This document shows, piece after piece, positions 45,099 through 59,500 of a DNA stretch of 64,000 nt. Made by a program: the position numbers and the translations under genes. The DNA is from Halictus rubicundus (taxonomy: Eukaryota; Arthropoda; Insecta; Hymenoptera; Halictidae). The DNA is taken from contig NC_135151.1 in the NCBI RefSeq assembly GCF_050948215.1, positions 8,348,220 to 8,412,219 of the forward strand. The letters are read 5' to 3'. Position 1 is the stretch's first letter. Every line of letters begins with the position of its first letter. Under the pieces are notes generated by a model that did no database searches, was not told the origin of the DNA, and worked only from the letters and a program-made list of their open reading frames with translations.

Positions 45099-48000
45099 GA
45101 ATACATCACACCTGCGAATGTACTTCTCAATATGGATATTTGTGCTTGCGCAATTCAAAAATATTCGTAAGTTTTTCTTCATACGCTATATTTTTCTACG
45201 TCGATTACGTACTAGTTGTTATAGGTAGACGCAATGCTTCGTCTCTGTTATTAGTTACAGGATATCAATTGTTCGTTTTCACAGCAATACTTATTAAGTT
45301 ATCCTGAGAGAAACTGTTTTCTGAAATAACATGACATAAATAACGGGGCCTCTATCTAAAATAACAAGCACACTGTACATTAATCAATCATTTTTAACCT
45401 TATTAATATACAGTGTATGACGATTTACAAAATTAAATATTCGTAAACATTAGTAAAACTTTGCTAATGCATTCCTTAGGTAAGTTTAGCATATTGTTTT
45501 TATTAATATGATCAAAAGTGACATCATAAGATACACAGGTGGTACTCTCTACACGGAACGGTATAAAGGTCGATTTCCATTATCCGTTCAGATCCGTTCC
45601 GGCACAGATCAGTTCTGTTCAGGCAAAGATTGTTGTGGGTAATAAGATGTGAATGTACAGTCTGTACTCGATATATGTCCCAATTATCTAGCCGATAAAA
45701 GTTCCAGAACTATCCCCATTGCCGCGGAGTATACCCCGTGAGGGGCCATAAAGCTCGAGTGGCCTCGGTCACCGAGGAGTTTAAACATAATACAGGTCGG
45801 GTATATCGGTATGACACCAGGAGATTACTACTAATCCAATAACAAAACTTCTTTATTTTTCATTATTTTTTTATGGGACTTTCACCAACATATTCGTGAC
45901 ATTTTTCTAATGAAAGTGATACCAAATATGATATAATTACGATGATATTTACTCGTGTAAGGAACGATGAAAGTTACTTCTCATTATAATTATATTAACA
46001 GAAAATTAGTGTAAATATGTTCCAAATGATATCGTGTTTGGTATCATTTTAATCAGAATATATGCCACGAATATATTGGTGAAAGTCCAATAAAATAGTA
46101 ATGAAAAATAAAGAAGTATTGTTATTGAATTAGTAGTGGTCTCCTGGTCTCACACCGATATACCCGACCCGTATTATGTTACACTTCTCGGCGACCGAGA
46201 CGTCTCGAGATTTTTAGGCGTTGAAATCCTGAGATCGTCGACAACTCATTTCACCGACACGATTTGTCCTGGACAGTATGTTTTCATCGACATGGTCAGA
46301 TAGCCGACAAATATTTTCATCTACACGGTTTGACCGACACTATGTTTTCATTGACACGGTCAAATCGTCAACAAATGTTTTCATCGACAGTCTATATTTA
46401 GCGACAGAATTAAGTTCATTCGTTCCACTGACATAATCCGCTGCATTTCAAATTACATAAGTCTTTGCTCAAAAAATGTTTAACTTATAATCCTCATACA
46501 GGGTGTGGGCTTGGGGGGCGACGCCCCTCTACTACCGGGAAAGTAAGGGTTCAACTTGAAAAATACTGTCTACGCTCGGTGGTCTGCCATGGAAAAGGGG
46601 ATGTCATATTTTTGTATATTTTTTAGACCATTATCTAGATCTAGAATATGGAATCGAAAAAATAATATGAATAGGTCTGGGTCAGATTTGAAATAGTGGC
46701 TGTTGATAAAGTACACATGATATAGCAAAGGTACAAATTGGGAAGTATAATAACAATTTCTTATGTAGCTATCAGTTCGTGGAAACGAATGAACTCAAAC
46801 CCGTTGGTAAATACGGACAGTCGATGAAAATATTTGTTGACGATTTGACCGTGTCAATGAAAACATAGGGTCGGTCAAACCGTGTAGATGAAAACAGTGT
46901 CGGTGAAATGAGTTGTCGACGATCTCAGGGTAACCCGATTTTTAGCCCCTCACAGGGTATACTCTGCGACATTGGGTTTAGTTCTGGGACTTTTATCGGC
47001 TAGATATTTGGGACATATATCGAGAAAACACTGTAGTTTAATATTTTGATATGAACTATATTACTGTTAACATTTTTGTCACAGACTTTACCTTTGGGGA
47101 GGAAATGGTGTTGGATTCATCGCGAGGATCATGCGAAGGTCAAAATCGCACCGAGGACGATCTTCAGACATTCGACTTTATCAGCAAGCTAAGATTGGAC
47201 CGCTTAGAAACTCATTACATCGGTTTAACACGTGTTCGAGGTAGCAATCGCATGCAAACTGCCTACAGATTGGAAAAGGATACTGACGTTACTTTGCCAA
47301 CAAAGTACGATTGAATCTGTTATTTGATTACGGTGCTTGTTTAAATGTCGCAATGAATCGATTCCATGCCTCGAACCGTAACATTGAATTTTTCTTTTCG
47401 TTACATTGAATTTTTTTTCCTCGATTCGCGCCAGGGACATACTTCCTAACGATTGGCCAGAGGAATTCAGTATAGTCTGCACATTCAGAGCCAGGAAACT
47501 GCCAAAATATACTTGGCATATTATCAGAATCATCGACATGGAAAACGAGCCCCAGTTTTTAATAGCAGCGAACCCAAAAACTCTGACCCTGGACATTTCC
47601 ATGAAAGACCTAGATGGAGAACTTCAGACAGTGTCATTTCCAGCGGACCGTGTAAGTGAAGTTCTACGTTTTTAGCGTTTTGCAAAACTTTTTCGGAGTA
47701 CTATAACGAATTATCAAAACGATTAAAACGATCTTTATATTCGTCCTGTTTTCCAATTACAGTAAAGTCGCTACAATATTATTCAATCCCCATCCAAGTG
47801 TCAATTTGATATATTTTTCGTTGTTTCTGAAAAACCATTACGTCTTGCACGTTGACGAATAATTCGTGAACAATGTGAATAATTTTATTTTCACGTTGGC
47901 TCGTCCTACTACAGTTTTCTATTGTCAAAGATGAAATTTAATTTAATTGTGTATATGTACGTATATGTTCTCATCGTATGGATTGTTACCATTGTATCAA

Positions 48001-50498
48001 TTTAATAACAAGGAACAGACTAAGTTGAAAATGTAGGGGACGCATGAACTAATTATACAAGGTGAATGAGTCGACGAAGATAAACCTATCACTTCATGTC
48101 ATATTTTTTTTTTTCTAAAGAGAGTGAAATTGTGTGTAACATCATTGTTTTCCAGTACGTTGCATACCAAATAAGCAATAGAAGCTTTGATCTGACATAT
48201 AGGGTGAGTCACCTAATGTTTGCACCTCAAATATCTTAGTTGTTTTTAAAGATACGTCAAATGTCTTAAGTATAAAGTTCAATGAATAAATGGGGCTCGC
48301 ATGATGTCATAAAAATATTTGTTCTTATATAATTTTTTGTTTAGAGATTTTAAGGTCACCTCCTATTTTTTAAACGGGCCACCCCTTTTAAACACCCACG
48401 ATGATAGTTCCTCTCATAAGGAATTCAGTGACTATAATTACAGATGAAACGTCTAAAATTTAAAAAAATAATTTTTGTGATTATTTTTGCGTGACCCTGA
48501 ATGACCTTGAGTAATGTTGGTCACTGAATTCCTAATGAAAGGGACTATCATTGTAGGTGTTTAAAAAAGAGTGGTCCCGTTTAAAAGAATGAAGGTAACC
48601 TTGAGATTTATAGAAAAAATAACAAACACAAATATTATCTTTAGAAACAACTCACCTCGTATATGTAGTCTGTTTATCAGAAAATAAAATATTGTCCATT
48701 GGCACAGCTAATAAAAAACAATTTCTCGGGAAAGGTAAATGAATAAAAGAAATAAAGCATTTCAACTTTTTCCTCCTCTCAAGCTATACATATCAGCAGA
48801 ACATGATTAAATATCCGGAAGCGGCGCGTATCTCTCTTAATGTCGAGTACACTGACAACGGAGACCCAGTTTGAAGTGAGCAGCACTTAAAAGTGTCATC
48901 GACGATGTCGTGATGATTAAAACGGCCCGAGAGAAATCACGGCCTCTAATGCTTCGGATCGAAGTTCTGTTCGACATGTCAAGCCGACTCTTTATCAAAC
49001 ATTAATCGTGAACCATGTTGGTGTATAAACTGCATCGCGGTCGGAATATCGGGAAATCGTGTCACAGGCTGTTGCGTAAATGTCGTAGGAAATAGTTCAG
49101 AGGTTTTTCAGGTCATATCTGTGGGATAGAGACGGTGACGTTTACGGTGCGTATGAGATTGGCAAATCTGACGAAAATATGTCTGACATTTCTAATAAAA
49201 TTCATAGAACGCGAACAACGCGCAATCATGCTGCTCTTGCAAGGGAACTATGGTAAAGCCGGTCACACACGTTCCGGTAAGTCTGTCAGTTATGACTAGA
49301 CTGCAGATTTTTATGCAAACTGGATTGTCTGTTGTTACGTCCCAGGTTGGGCGGATTATAATTTTTAGGGGATAAGGCACAGTTTCGAACCTATCTGCAT
49401 TCACCGGCTACGGTTCGGGAAATTGAGGATTTGTTAGATAAGTTGTACCCGTATTTTTACAAAAACAACAAAGTTATCGATTTATTCAGAATTAGGTGCT
49501 GAATCAGATATTCAAAGTTTGATTTTACAAGTGAGGATTTTATATAGCGCATATACTAGAGGGCTTACAAGTGTTTCGCTTTATAACAATAATATTAGTT
49601 TACTGTGTCGCTGATTTTCGGAGGGCGCTCTCAAGTCGTAGTCGCTCATTTTTGGAGGGCGCTCGCAAGTCGAAGTCGCTGGGCGCTGGGCACTCACAAA
49701 CACTTCGCGGAACTTATACGCCGAAACTCGTGGATTTTAAAAGAGAACTGTTATTAATTGCGCGACGCGTCTAATGTACGGATTTTTACTGACTGAACTG
49801 ATTTTGAGGAGTTGATTCCCTTTTTATAAGGTGGGCAGTCCTTTGTTTCTCAAAAGTGCTGGCTCAGGAGTTTGCATCTTTTAATCTACTGGATGTCTCC
49901 TGACTAGTCAGCTGTGTGTTGCCAGGATTCTTTTACTTATGAAGTCGACGTCTTTTCTTATAATTCGGCATAATTGGATACCTTTCCTGTTTGTTTCCAA
50001 GGTGTAAACTGATCTTCATCTGCGTATCTTGCAGGAAGATAAGTTGAAGTCTTTTTCCGCGCTACCTAACTGCGTAGAATTCCTAACGTATATTTTAATC
50101 TTATTTTATTTCCTCTCACGTGACATCATCGGGTTTTTCTATAACAATTAATACTAATTCTTTATCTAAACTTTTATTTATTTACGGTCGAACCACCGGA
50201 CGTGACACTGTATTAACTACAAGATGTGAGAGCGACATACACATTTATTTCCTTTCTTAATAATTTTAATGGACTGGAAATAATACATTTTTAAATTCCT
50301 CGAATATGTTTACTATTTCGCATTTGATCTACCCATTTTTATCATGAATGCATAAAATCCACAGTTGACTATAGTCATGACTGTTCAGACTAGTGCAGTC
50401 CTTCACGGTTCTGGAGTAAGTCCTAGGCGGTCAATCGCAATGCCCTTATCAGAAGGCATCTGCGCCTTCCCCATTCTGTGGCCAAATCCTTTTTCTTC

Positions 50499-50554
<56 letters not shown>

Positions 50555-53500
50555 GTATGTGAGGTCACATAGGGTCACATTCTAGTTTTTGTCGTTTCCA
50601 GTTAAATCGGGCCACAGTTCGATCTTTGTTAAAAGGGTTAGGCGAAAGGTTATCTAGGGCACTTCCTCCAGAGACGATTTAAAAAAGAAAAGAGAAAAGA
50701 TATTCAATAGTATGTTTTCTGAACATGTTGTTAATTCCTTTACAATCTCGAGAAAAAATCATACAGTCCTATGGCCATGGTTTCAGTATGTAAACAAAGT
50801 ATTATTGAAATTATTTTATCGTCGTTTCTAGAGTACTGGATACCATTACGAAAGATAGTGTGTGGCGTTACGTGAGATACCATATATGTATGCTTTAAAA
50901 CAGTTTAATGTCAGATTTAAATTTCGGAATTCCATCAACAATCAACAATCAACAATCATACAATCCGATTCCGTGACGAATACCGCGAAATGCACGGTTG
51001 TATGAGGAAAGGGAAATGTAATGGATTCTCATAGTCAGAAAACTGAAATACGTTTAGTGATAATGCATATTAATGCTCGAAATTTTGTGATTTTTGTTGG
51101 ATTAAAACAGATATTTGACAAGAACTGGCACAAAGTTAGTATCGGAGCATTCAAGGATCGACTGTTGGTCCATATCGACTGCGAGAACACTGGCGCGCTA
51201 CCGTTGAGACCACGAGGACCGATTAAAGTGGATGGGAAAATCTCCATATCGAAGATCTCCCAGAGCGTAGTCACTGTACCGGTAAGTTCGATCGTGTACC
51301 TCGGAAATTGCGCACATTACATTATGTACTAGGCAGTGCGATAAGATCTAGTAGCGTTGTTAACAGGGAACGGGTATTGGTTAGTCAATTTCAAGACGCG
51401 CGACGACCCAATTGCCGGGTGGCTTTCATATTGTCTGTGGTATACATTCAACTTTTCTCAAATATATCGTCCTAATTCCAAAAAAGAACTATATTTTCGT
51501 CGATTGCTCGTGAGTTATCCCAAACTAAATCGACAGTATGTCTTTTCTATCAATAACAATGAACAATGAATAACGCCGCGTCATGAGCAGTGATGGGCGG
51601 CATCGAATGGTTTTGTTATTGAAATACGTATAAAATACGGAATACAGTTCCCTCGCGATAATTGTTCCGAACACGGGTCCAGCCAGGGACACTCATCGTG
51701 AAGAAAATACTATTCTTTGATCCACTGCCGAACGCAGAAATGGACAGTGAAGCTCGAGGGCTTTAGTCGATGAGAAGTGTAAACATAGTACGAATCGGGT
51801 ATATCGGTATGAAACCACTGCTAACCCAATAACAAAACTTCTTCATTTTTCATTATTTAGTCATGGGACTTTCATCGACATATTCGTGGCATTTTTTATT
51901 GAAAATGACACCAAATATGATATATTTACCAAATATAGTATACTAACACTGCTCGAAACATTATTTACAAAAGTATACAATTATATACTGTAGTAGTCTC
52001 TTATGTAAACAAAAGTACATAAAATGCATAAAGCGTAACGGCAACACGTGATCGATGCCTCTAATGTTCTAACACGACTGCTTTCTTTTCTTGTTTCCGT
52101 TGATCGGCGCTCTTCGCCGATCATCGGAAACCTTCGACGAACGTTAGGCGTTTGTTTTGCCTCGTCCCCGACGCTTCGCCACGCGCTCACGCTCGTCGGT
52201 CGAACGCATCGAGTCTCTTGCACGACTCCCAAATATCTACTATAATACGTACTTATTATATGGGAGTGGCACGAGGATTAATTATTTTACTGGAGCGTCT
52301 GTTAACGCCGTTTAATCGATGCTCTTCTCTTACACGCTGTTTCTTACTCTTTTTCTCTCACTCTTTCACTCTTCCTCTCTTACTTTCTACACTCTTACTC
52401 TCTTACTCTCTTAACTTTAGACACTCAAAGGCGCGCGGTCCTCCGTGGAGGCTTTCTCTATAGGCCGCCGCTAGCCTCATGCACGCACACATACACGCTC
52501 GCTCACCTTGCCGATTTTCGCGGTTAACCGGCATTGTTTTTCCTAGTCTCGTGCTCTCGCTCCTAGGTCGTTCACCTATCAGCTGTTTGTCACCCAGGCA
52601 GTGACCGTTCTTTTTGTGAACGCGGAGCTGACGACCTGCCCCGGCGATGTTTACGCGATTGTGCCGGTTTTTGGATTGATTTAACCGCCGCTCTGACCTA
52701 CGTTCGCTCTCGTGCATATTTCGCTTCCTACATATATTATTATTATATCAACGAGCCTGATACGGAAATAGATGGCTCGGTATTCGAGTGCAAAGTTTGC
52801 ATGCAAATGTTACGTATGGAGACGTTTCTCCACGTTCATTTCGATTAGAAGTTCTAATCTCTTTTCTGAGAACGAAAAGCGTCCCAACAGGCCCCTTGTT
52901 TAATGATTGTACTCCGGCTGGACGCAGCTGGCACGAAGCATGATTCAGTAACAGCACCGTACGATTTCTTAATATGGCAATCTTCAAAACATCCCCTTCT
53001 GGAATGTTTTGTCAAGATAGTCTTTGATAGGAAACATCCTGGCCAACCCTTCGTTTTACCCCTTTAAACAAAAAATCCAGCTGCAAATCTTAAACTCACT
53101 AGAAACGACAAATACGAGTATGCGACCGTAGAATAAAACACACATTTCCCTCTCATTTTTTAGGGTATATAATCCCATTGGTTTTCATCCTCTTCGGTTC
53201 AGTCGAGAAGCGGTTCAGTAGAGATTCAGAAGTGATTCGGTCGCGGTATAGTAATCGTGCAGTCACGTCGCGTTACACGCGTAAGAGTCAGTTCTAGTGA
53301 GATCGGGTAAAAGTCCCTTTCGAATCAAACGTAACCTTATAGATTCCGGTAGTACGGTGTATATTCTATTTGGCTTTCAACAATCGCTCTCCGACCCCGC
53401 ATTGCCAGTGCGTCAACACCGTGCATCATAGGTAATAAATTCTGCAATTATACACTTATTACATTCATTCGCGACACAGACAACTACACATGTAATTATT

Positions 53501-56500
53501 TCAATTCAGAATATATTTGTCTTGTTTGTTAACTCGCGTAATCTACAACCCTTAATTATTGCCTAATATCCTAATCTAATAATTGAACGTTCCCACACGA
53601 TACAATCTTACCGCTCGGATTGTATCAATTAAGATATATGTATATAAGTTACGAGGCTTACTAATCTTAAATTCAAATCAACAAAGATTTCAATATTAAC
53701 TAATAATAGAAACCATATTCAAGGAGTAATAACCCCCTCGCCGACCTCTCGCGTTGCTCGCAGCCCTGGCTCGTAACACAAAATTACATGCCAAGTAGAG
53801 AGAAAATCGAGACCAAACCTTGGCCTCCTTATAGAGGGTAGGTCGGTCGCACTAAGAGGAAATATCGGACGAAATCGGAGGAAATTTTTTTGTAGGAGGG
53901 AAAACGGATTTTCGAAATTAAATAATTATAAGTTTTATTTATTTTTTAAGATTGAAAGATTTACAGATCTTAAAATTGTAGTGTGTTTTCCCTCCTACAG
54001 CAATTTCCGATTTTGCCCGATATTTACTCTTAGTGCGACCGACCTGCCCTCTATAAGGAGGCTAAGGTTTGGTTTCAATTTTTTTTCCATTTGCCATGGA
54101 ATTTTGGCCGCAAATTTTGGTGGCAAATTCAAAACAAACCAAGAGCAAACTGTTTACTGGGTCTGTTTCTGTTACAGGTAAACGTTCATTTTTATATTTT
54201 GTAGGTTCTTTTCTGATCAAAACTTTTATTTTCAAAAATGTTGCTTGATCCGCTCTTATCGGAAGTTATAATGTGAAAATGTTCTTTAAAAACGTTTCAC
54301 GGTGCATATTTTAAACAGAACCGATTAAAAAGTTGCACAACTTTCTGGATTTCTGTAACCGCATTCCTATTATGTAACTATCCATCCGACAATGAGTTCC
54401 ACAGAAAAATATAACGAAACCTCCAGGGCGGATCTAGTGTCCCTCATTACAAATAGATCGTAGTAGATTTCAGGAACTATTACTTTGTCACCCACTTGAC
54501 GTCACTTGATGTCATCATCTTTGTCACCTACTGAACCTGAGAAGTAAAATATGTATTTACATATATGTATTTAATATGTCTTTATAATCATATGTTATGT
54601 AATGTGTAACTAACAAAAACACTGTACATAGAGTATTGTCTCAATATCTGTTATTGGACTTAGATTGGTAAGATTTGTTTTGCTAATTCCTGATAGGCCT
54701 ACGTCTAAACAAATAATATTTTAGATCCATACCAAAGTATATTTCAAATTTTATTTTAAGTTGTTCTCATGTATTAAAATAAATAATGTTTTGTATCGAT
54801 CTGGTTTTTAATTTATCCAAAACCACTGTTGAACGAATTTAGGGTAGTAATAATGATTTTGTGCGTTGCGGTACTGATAAACCTATGAGGAGAAAGCTTA
54901 AAAGGGAGCGAGCGAGGGGGTGAGGTGTAGAGGTAGCCCCTAGGCGGCAGAAGTATAAATCCGCCACTGGAAACATCTTTAAGGTACAGGGAATCTAATT
55001 TCGCGAAACTCCGTAAAAATTGTAACTCATGTGATCAAACCGCGAATTAATAGGCGCACGCGAGTACGCATGTAGTACAGGGGTTCCCAAAATTTTACCT
55101 AGGTGGGCCAAATTGTAAATTTCGAAATGTTTGGCGGGCTCAAAAAAAAAAAAGAAATAAAGTAAAAAGTTAGACATAAGGGAAAGATTTATACTAATTT
55201 TATAACATAACCGTTCTTTATTCATGACAATAATTACTTTTTATTACGAACTGTGTATTAACACATTTCAAAAATATATTACGCGGGCCGCATTTCTAGG
55301 GTTTGCGGACCGCGCTTTGGGAACCCCTGCCGTAGTAAATGGTTGTGAGTCGTGACTTGTGGCTTGTGACACATCGAAGGGGGATGCTTGCGGTTTGCCG
55401 CGATACAAACGTGTCTGAAGAATGCCGCAATTAAGAAGCACTTAATTAATAAACACTTTATATAATGAACAAGGCTAACAGTAAGACGTAACTGGAACAA
55501 GCTAGATTTAGCACGACACTCAAATACTAGAATCGTAACGAATGTACAAGAACCTAGTGATGGTAGGTATTATTAGCCCATACAATAACAGATAAGAAAC
55601 AGAGGGTCGTTCCACTCGAAATGGGACACTTTTCGGAGTACTGCTTCGGATTTTGTTCGAATATGTTGTAGACTTTAGTGACATATCAACGTACCTCGAA
55701 GGATTTTTCGAAAACCTAAAAATTGTTGGTTTCACAGACATCTAAAATAAAGTGTCAACATTTCTTCCATTAAATAATAATGACTGAAGTAACAAACCGA
55801 TGAACATGAGTTTTTACGAAAATTACCTTTACGAAACAATTTATGTCACGGTTGTCATTAAGGATAGAAACATTTTTGTTCTTTGAATCATGGGGAAAGA
55901 CCGTCCTTTTTAAATAATTTATTAATTTGCATGCAAATGAAATTTTATAGTTAAAAATATTGAAAATGTAGAAACTTTTTTGTAGAAAAATTTTAACACA
56001 TTTTGGAAAAATATAACCGCCCTCTATGAAGGTTTCTCTTTAAAATTCCATTTTTTAATTCATGGACGCTCAAAAATTGCGAACGGAACAGGCCAGCAAA
56101 GCATATGGCGACCGGTGATTCAGTAATTGTACTAATCGATCGACCGCTATTTATCGACAGGCTTGGAAAAATTAATATCCCTTATACTATGCATGGTATT
56201 AATTAAGTTGTAAAATATATTAACCGGCAAAAAAATCCGCTATTTTCAAAGACAATAGCACAATCCGCTTTTTATTATAGCACAACAAATTCGTCTTCTG
56301 CTTATTAGAATCAAATCAGATTCGCCGTAAATATTGTTTCTCTTATCGTTCATTATCACGAATGTGAAAGGAACGTGTTCAGAAAATCGTGTAGCTGTGA
56401 ATAAAAGGTATTTAAAATGTCGCGTGAAAAGAATCGCATTGTCAGTCGTATTTGAAATAAATAAAGGTAGTATTAAAGCAATTATAAAATTGCATCGTCA

Positions 56501-59500
56501 GCATTAAATCGACCATGCAAAATATCTATGTGCATTGTTCATTGCAACCGTTCAGAACTTTAAAACTCATTCTAACGTTGCTTGAAATGGTTCTGCAGGT
56601 CGATATACAGTGGATGGTCTTGAATTGTGACCCTGAAAGACCAGCGCGAGAAACCTGCGAGGAACTGCCGGTACGTCTATATACCTTTCACAACTTGGCA
56701 ATCCATTAAGATCCCACGGTAGTAATTAACGTGATTGCAGAAGAGCCTTAGCAGCCCTTTATTACCCCAGCGGAGAGCGTCCTGTGAAATTATCTGTCCA
56801 CAAGGACCTCCAGGAATTAATGGCACAAATGTGAGTCACGAATTTCTTTTATTCGTAAACACTTTTTTCAAATGAAGCAACCACCTACGTACACATGCAG
56901 AAGCATTCTAATGAGAACATCTAAATATCTCCACTATGAATGATTTTATGGAAAAAGTTTACAGAAGAATGTTGTAATATCTTAGGGAACACATGCTAAG
57001 GTTATTTATTTCTTCCGAGGTCATCTTTTCAGAAAGTTCAGGAAAGTTATCAGTACTTTTTTAAATGAAATGGCATACTTCTTTTACGCAAAATCATTGA
57101 CCTGTATAACGACACGGTTTCGATCATTAAATCTCGAGATATTTTTAAATCTCTGAGGAAATGAATTCTATAAAGTCATTAATAAGAGAGATATTAGGGT
57201 GTTCCCATTTAAGAGGGCCGGTTTGCCGCCTTGATGACTCTGTGTAACCACACACACATAGAAGAAACCCATACACGTATACGAATTTGCAAGGGTTCAC
57301 AGGGACTCGACCTGACAGCGACAGTGGCGCTAGTAGTGAAAAAAGTCGGAACCGCAAGCTGAAGTTCCAGACGCCTCGTGACAGGCAGTATGCCGCCGAA
57401 TATTACAAATTACTCCACGATTATATAAAAATAGGCATTTTAGAGACCGAACAGTCCTAAATTGGACTTTTAGGAAACCGAATTGATCACTTCTGAATTG
57501 CTTATTGCGATATTGAAGCGTCAGTTTGATTCCCCGTGAAGCCTTGCAAATTCGTATACGTATATGGGTTTCTTCTACGTGTGTGTGATTAAGGCGGCAA
57601 ACCGGCTCTCTTAAATGCCCCACCATGTACAATACCTCAAAAGCAATGTCTTCCTTTCGGCTTGCATGACTCGTTTATAGATTTTTTTAGGGCTATTGTT
57701 ACCTATCAAACGACTATCTCTTCATGTAATAAAAATCTCCTTTGTATCAGGGTATTCCCGGTTCGCCAGGGCTGCCTGGGCCTTCCGGGCCACCTGGGTC
57801 AACAGGTCAGCCTGGTCCATTTGGTCAACCGGGTCTAGCTGGACCCCCAGGGGAGAAAGGAAGAATCGTGCGTATTCATGAATACGTTCAACTCTATTAT
57901 GACTTATTATAATATACAATACTTACACGATTTTAGGGGCCTCCAGGATTGACTGGTGCTCGAGGTTTTCCTGGGCTACCCGGCCCTAAAGGATCTATTG
58001 GGTTAATTGGCCCCCCTGGCCCAAAGGGAGAACACGGTGAACGAGTGCGTTCATTAACTTAATGTGTGTTACAGATTTCTTTCGATATAAGACGACGATG
58101 TTTTTTTCGCAACAAGAAAATCTATATCCCCTCTTCTTCTTTTGAAGTTGTCCGTTCGGTGCCGCTTAGTGCCAGAACGAGAGGGTGTTACGGCTACCTC
58201 CTACGCTCACCAGTAGATGAACAAATAGTCAACACCTTTCCTGCTACCACCTGATACGTCACCGTTCCCTATTGTAATATACAGTCCTCAACCGCCTTCT
58301 GAATTGGAAGTTCCGATATCCCGGCTGCTAAGGCAGGGCCCGCTAGATAGCGGTTATTGGTGAGTCCTCTAGCGAGCCCACGATGAAACGCACCCTTTCC
58401 TTTTCTTCCTCCCTCTCTCACTCACACATTTTCCGCAGCCGCCAAAAAGGTATGGTCATATTCTATTCTTTTCTAACGAAAACTATTGCTTCTCGGCCAA
58501 TCACTTTATGGTCTACCAGACAACTTTGCGGGACCCACGAACTCTTAGCCCACTCAAGAACAATATCAAGCCGAATAGGTACCCTAATTCGCAATACGCT
58601 GATCGACGCCCCAAGCCATCGTCTTATATCGAAAGAAAACTGTATTCTGAAAGCAATCAATGCTAGTGTTCACGTTAGTTTTATTCCTAAAAGGGGGATA
58701 TGGGATTTCCTGGGCTGAAAGGAGATCAGGGCTTTCCAGGACCACAGGGACATCCTGGTTTACCAGGTCCACCTGGGAATGTTAGTGATTACAGCGACAT
58801 TTTATCACGAATCGCGATTCCGTCAAATCCTCAGAGCTATCCAGGCGAAAAAGGCTCAAAGGGTGAGCGTGGCGATAGAGGGGAACAAGGTCAAAAAGGT
58901 ACCCATTGACATTCATTCCTAGGACACCATCGATCACAAACTCATCCATCTGGGTCGAAATAATGGGAATATCAAATGTTACCATTAAATGCGATTAGGT
59001 TAATTTATCCGACAAGTAATCCTTCAAGTGCCGCATAAACTAATTCAATCTCGTTAGAATCGTTCGAAATTGTACATGTCCATGTGCACAATGATTCACC
59101 GCTAAATACATTATACATGTCTGTCTGTCGGTGAACGTAAAGCGCTTAATCTTTGTCCTATTCCGCAAAACTGTGTAAACTCGTTAATTCTGTGATTCTG
59201 GAGTAGATTCTATTATGAAAAATACTTAATTACAGTACATGAGGACACATTAATTACATTTATTGACGTAATATTGAGCCATTAATGTATAGTATTTGTA
59301 GTAAGAAAGTTGAGTATTCTATCTGGATCACATGTTTTCATTGCTAGTTCTCTGGGAACGAACGATAAATCAATCTCTTATGCTTCGAGTCCGCTAATGC
59401 GCTAATTCCAATGTTTGAAAAGGTCACTGACACTTAAGAAGAAATAATTCCCTTTAATAAAGTGTGTCAACGTTCATGTATTTAAAGGTCGAGCCCACTC

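Larger units (their letters stand above)
47085..56670 (+). other. COL9A1-like: TSPN/laminin-G domain exons of the collagen gene
   Basis: Four exons (47085-47304, 47435-47651, 51111-51281, 56599-56670) encode about residues 17-243. The conserved module end CDPxRPxRETCxELP gives two of the cysteines expected to form a disulfide. In known FACIT collagens this N-terminal domain projects from the fibril and mediates matrix interactions. Confidence 0.85.
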
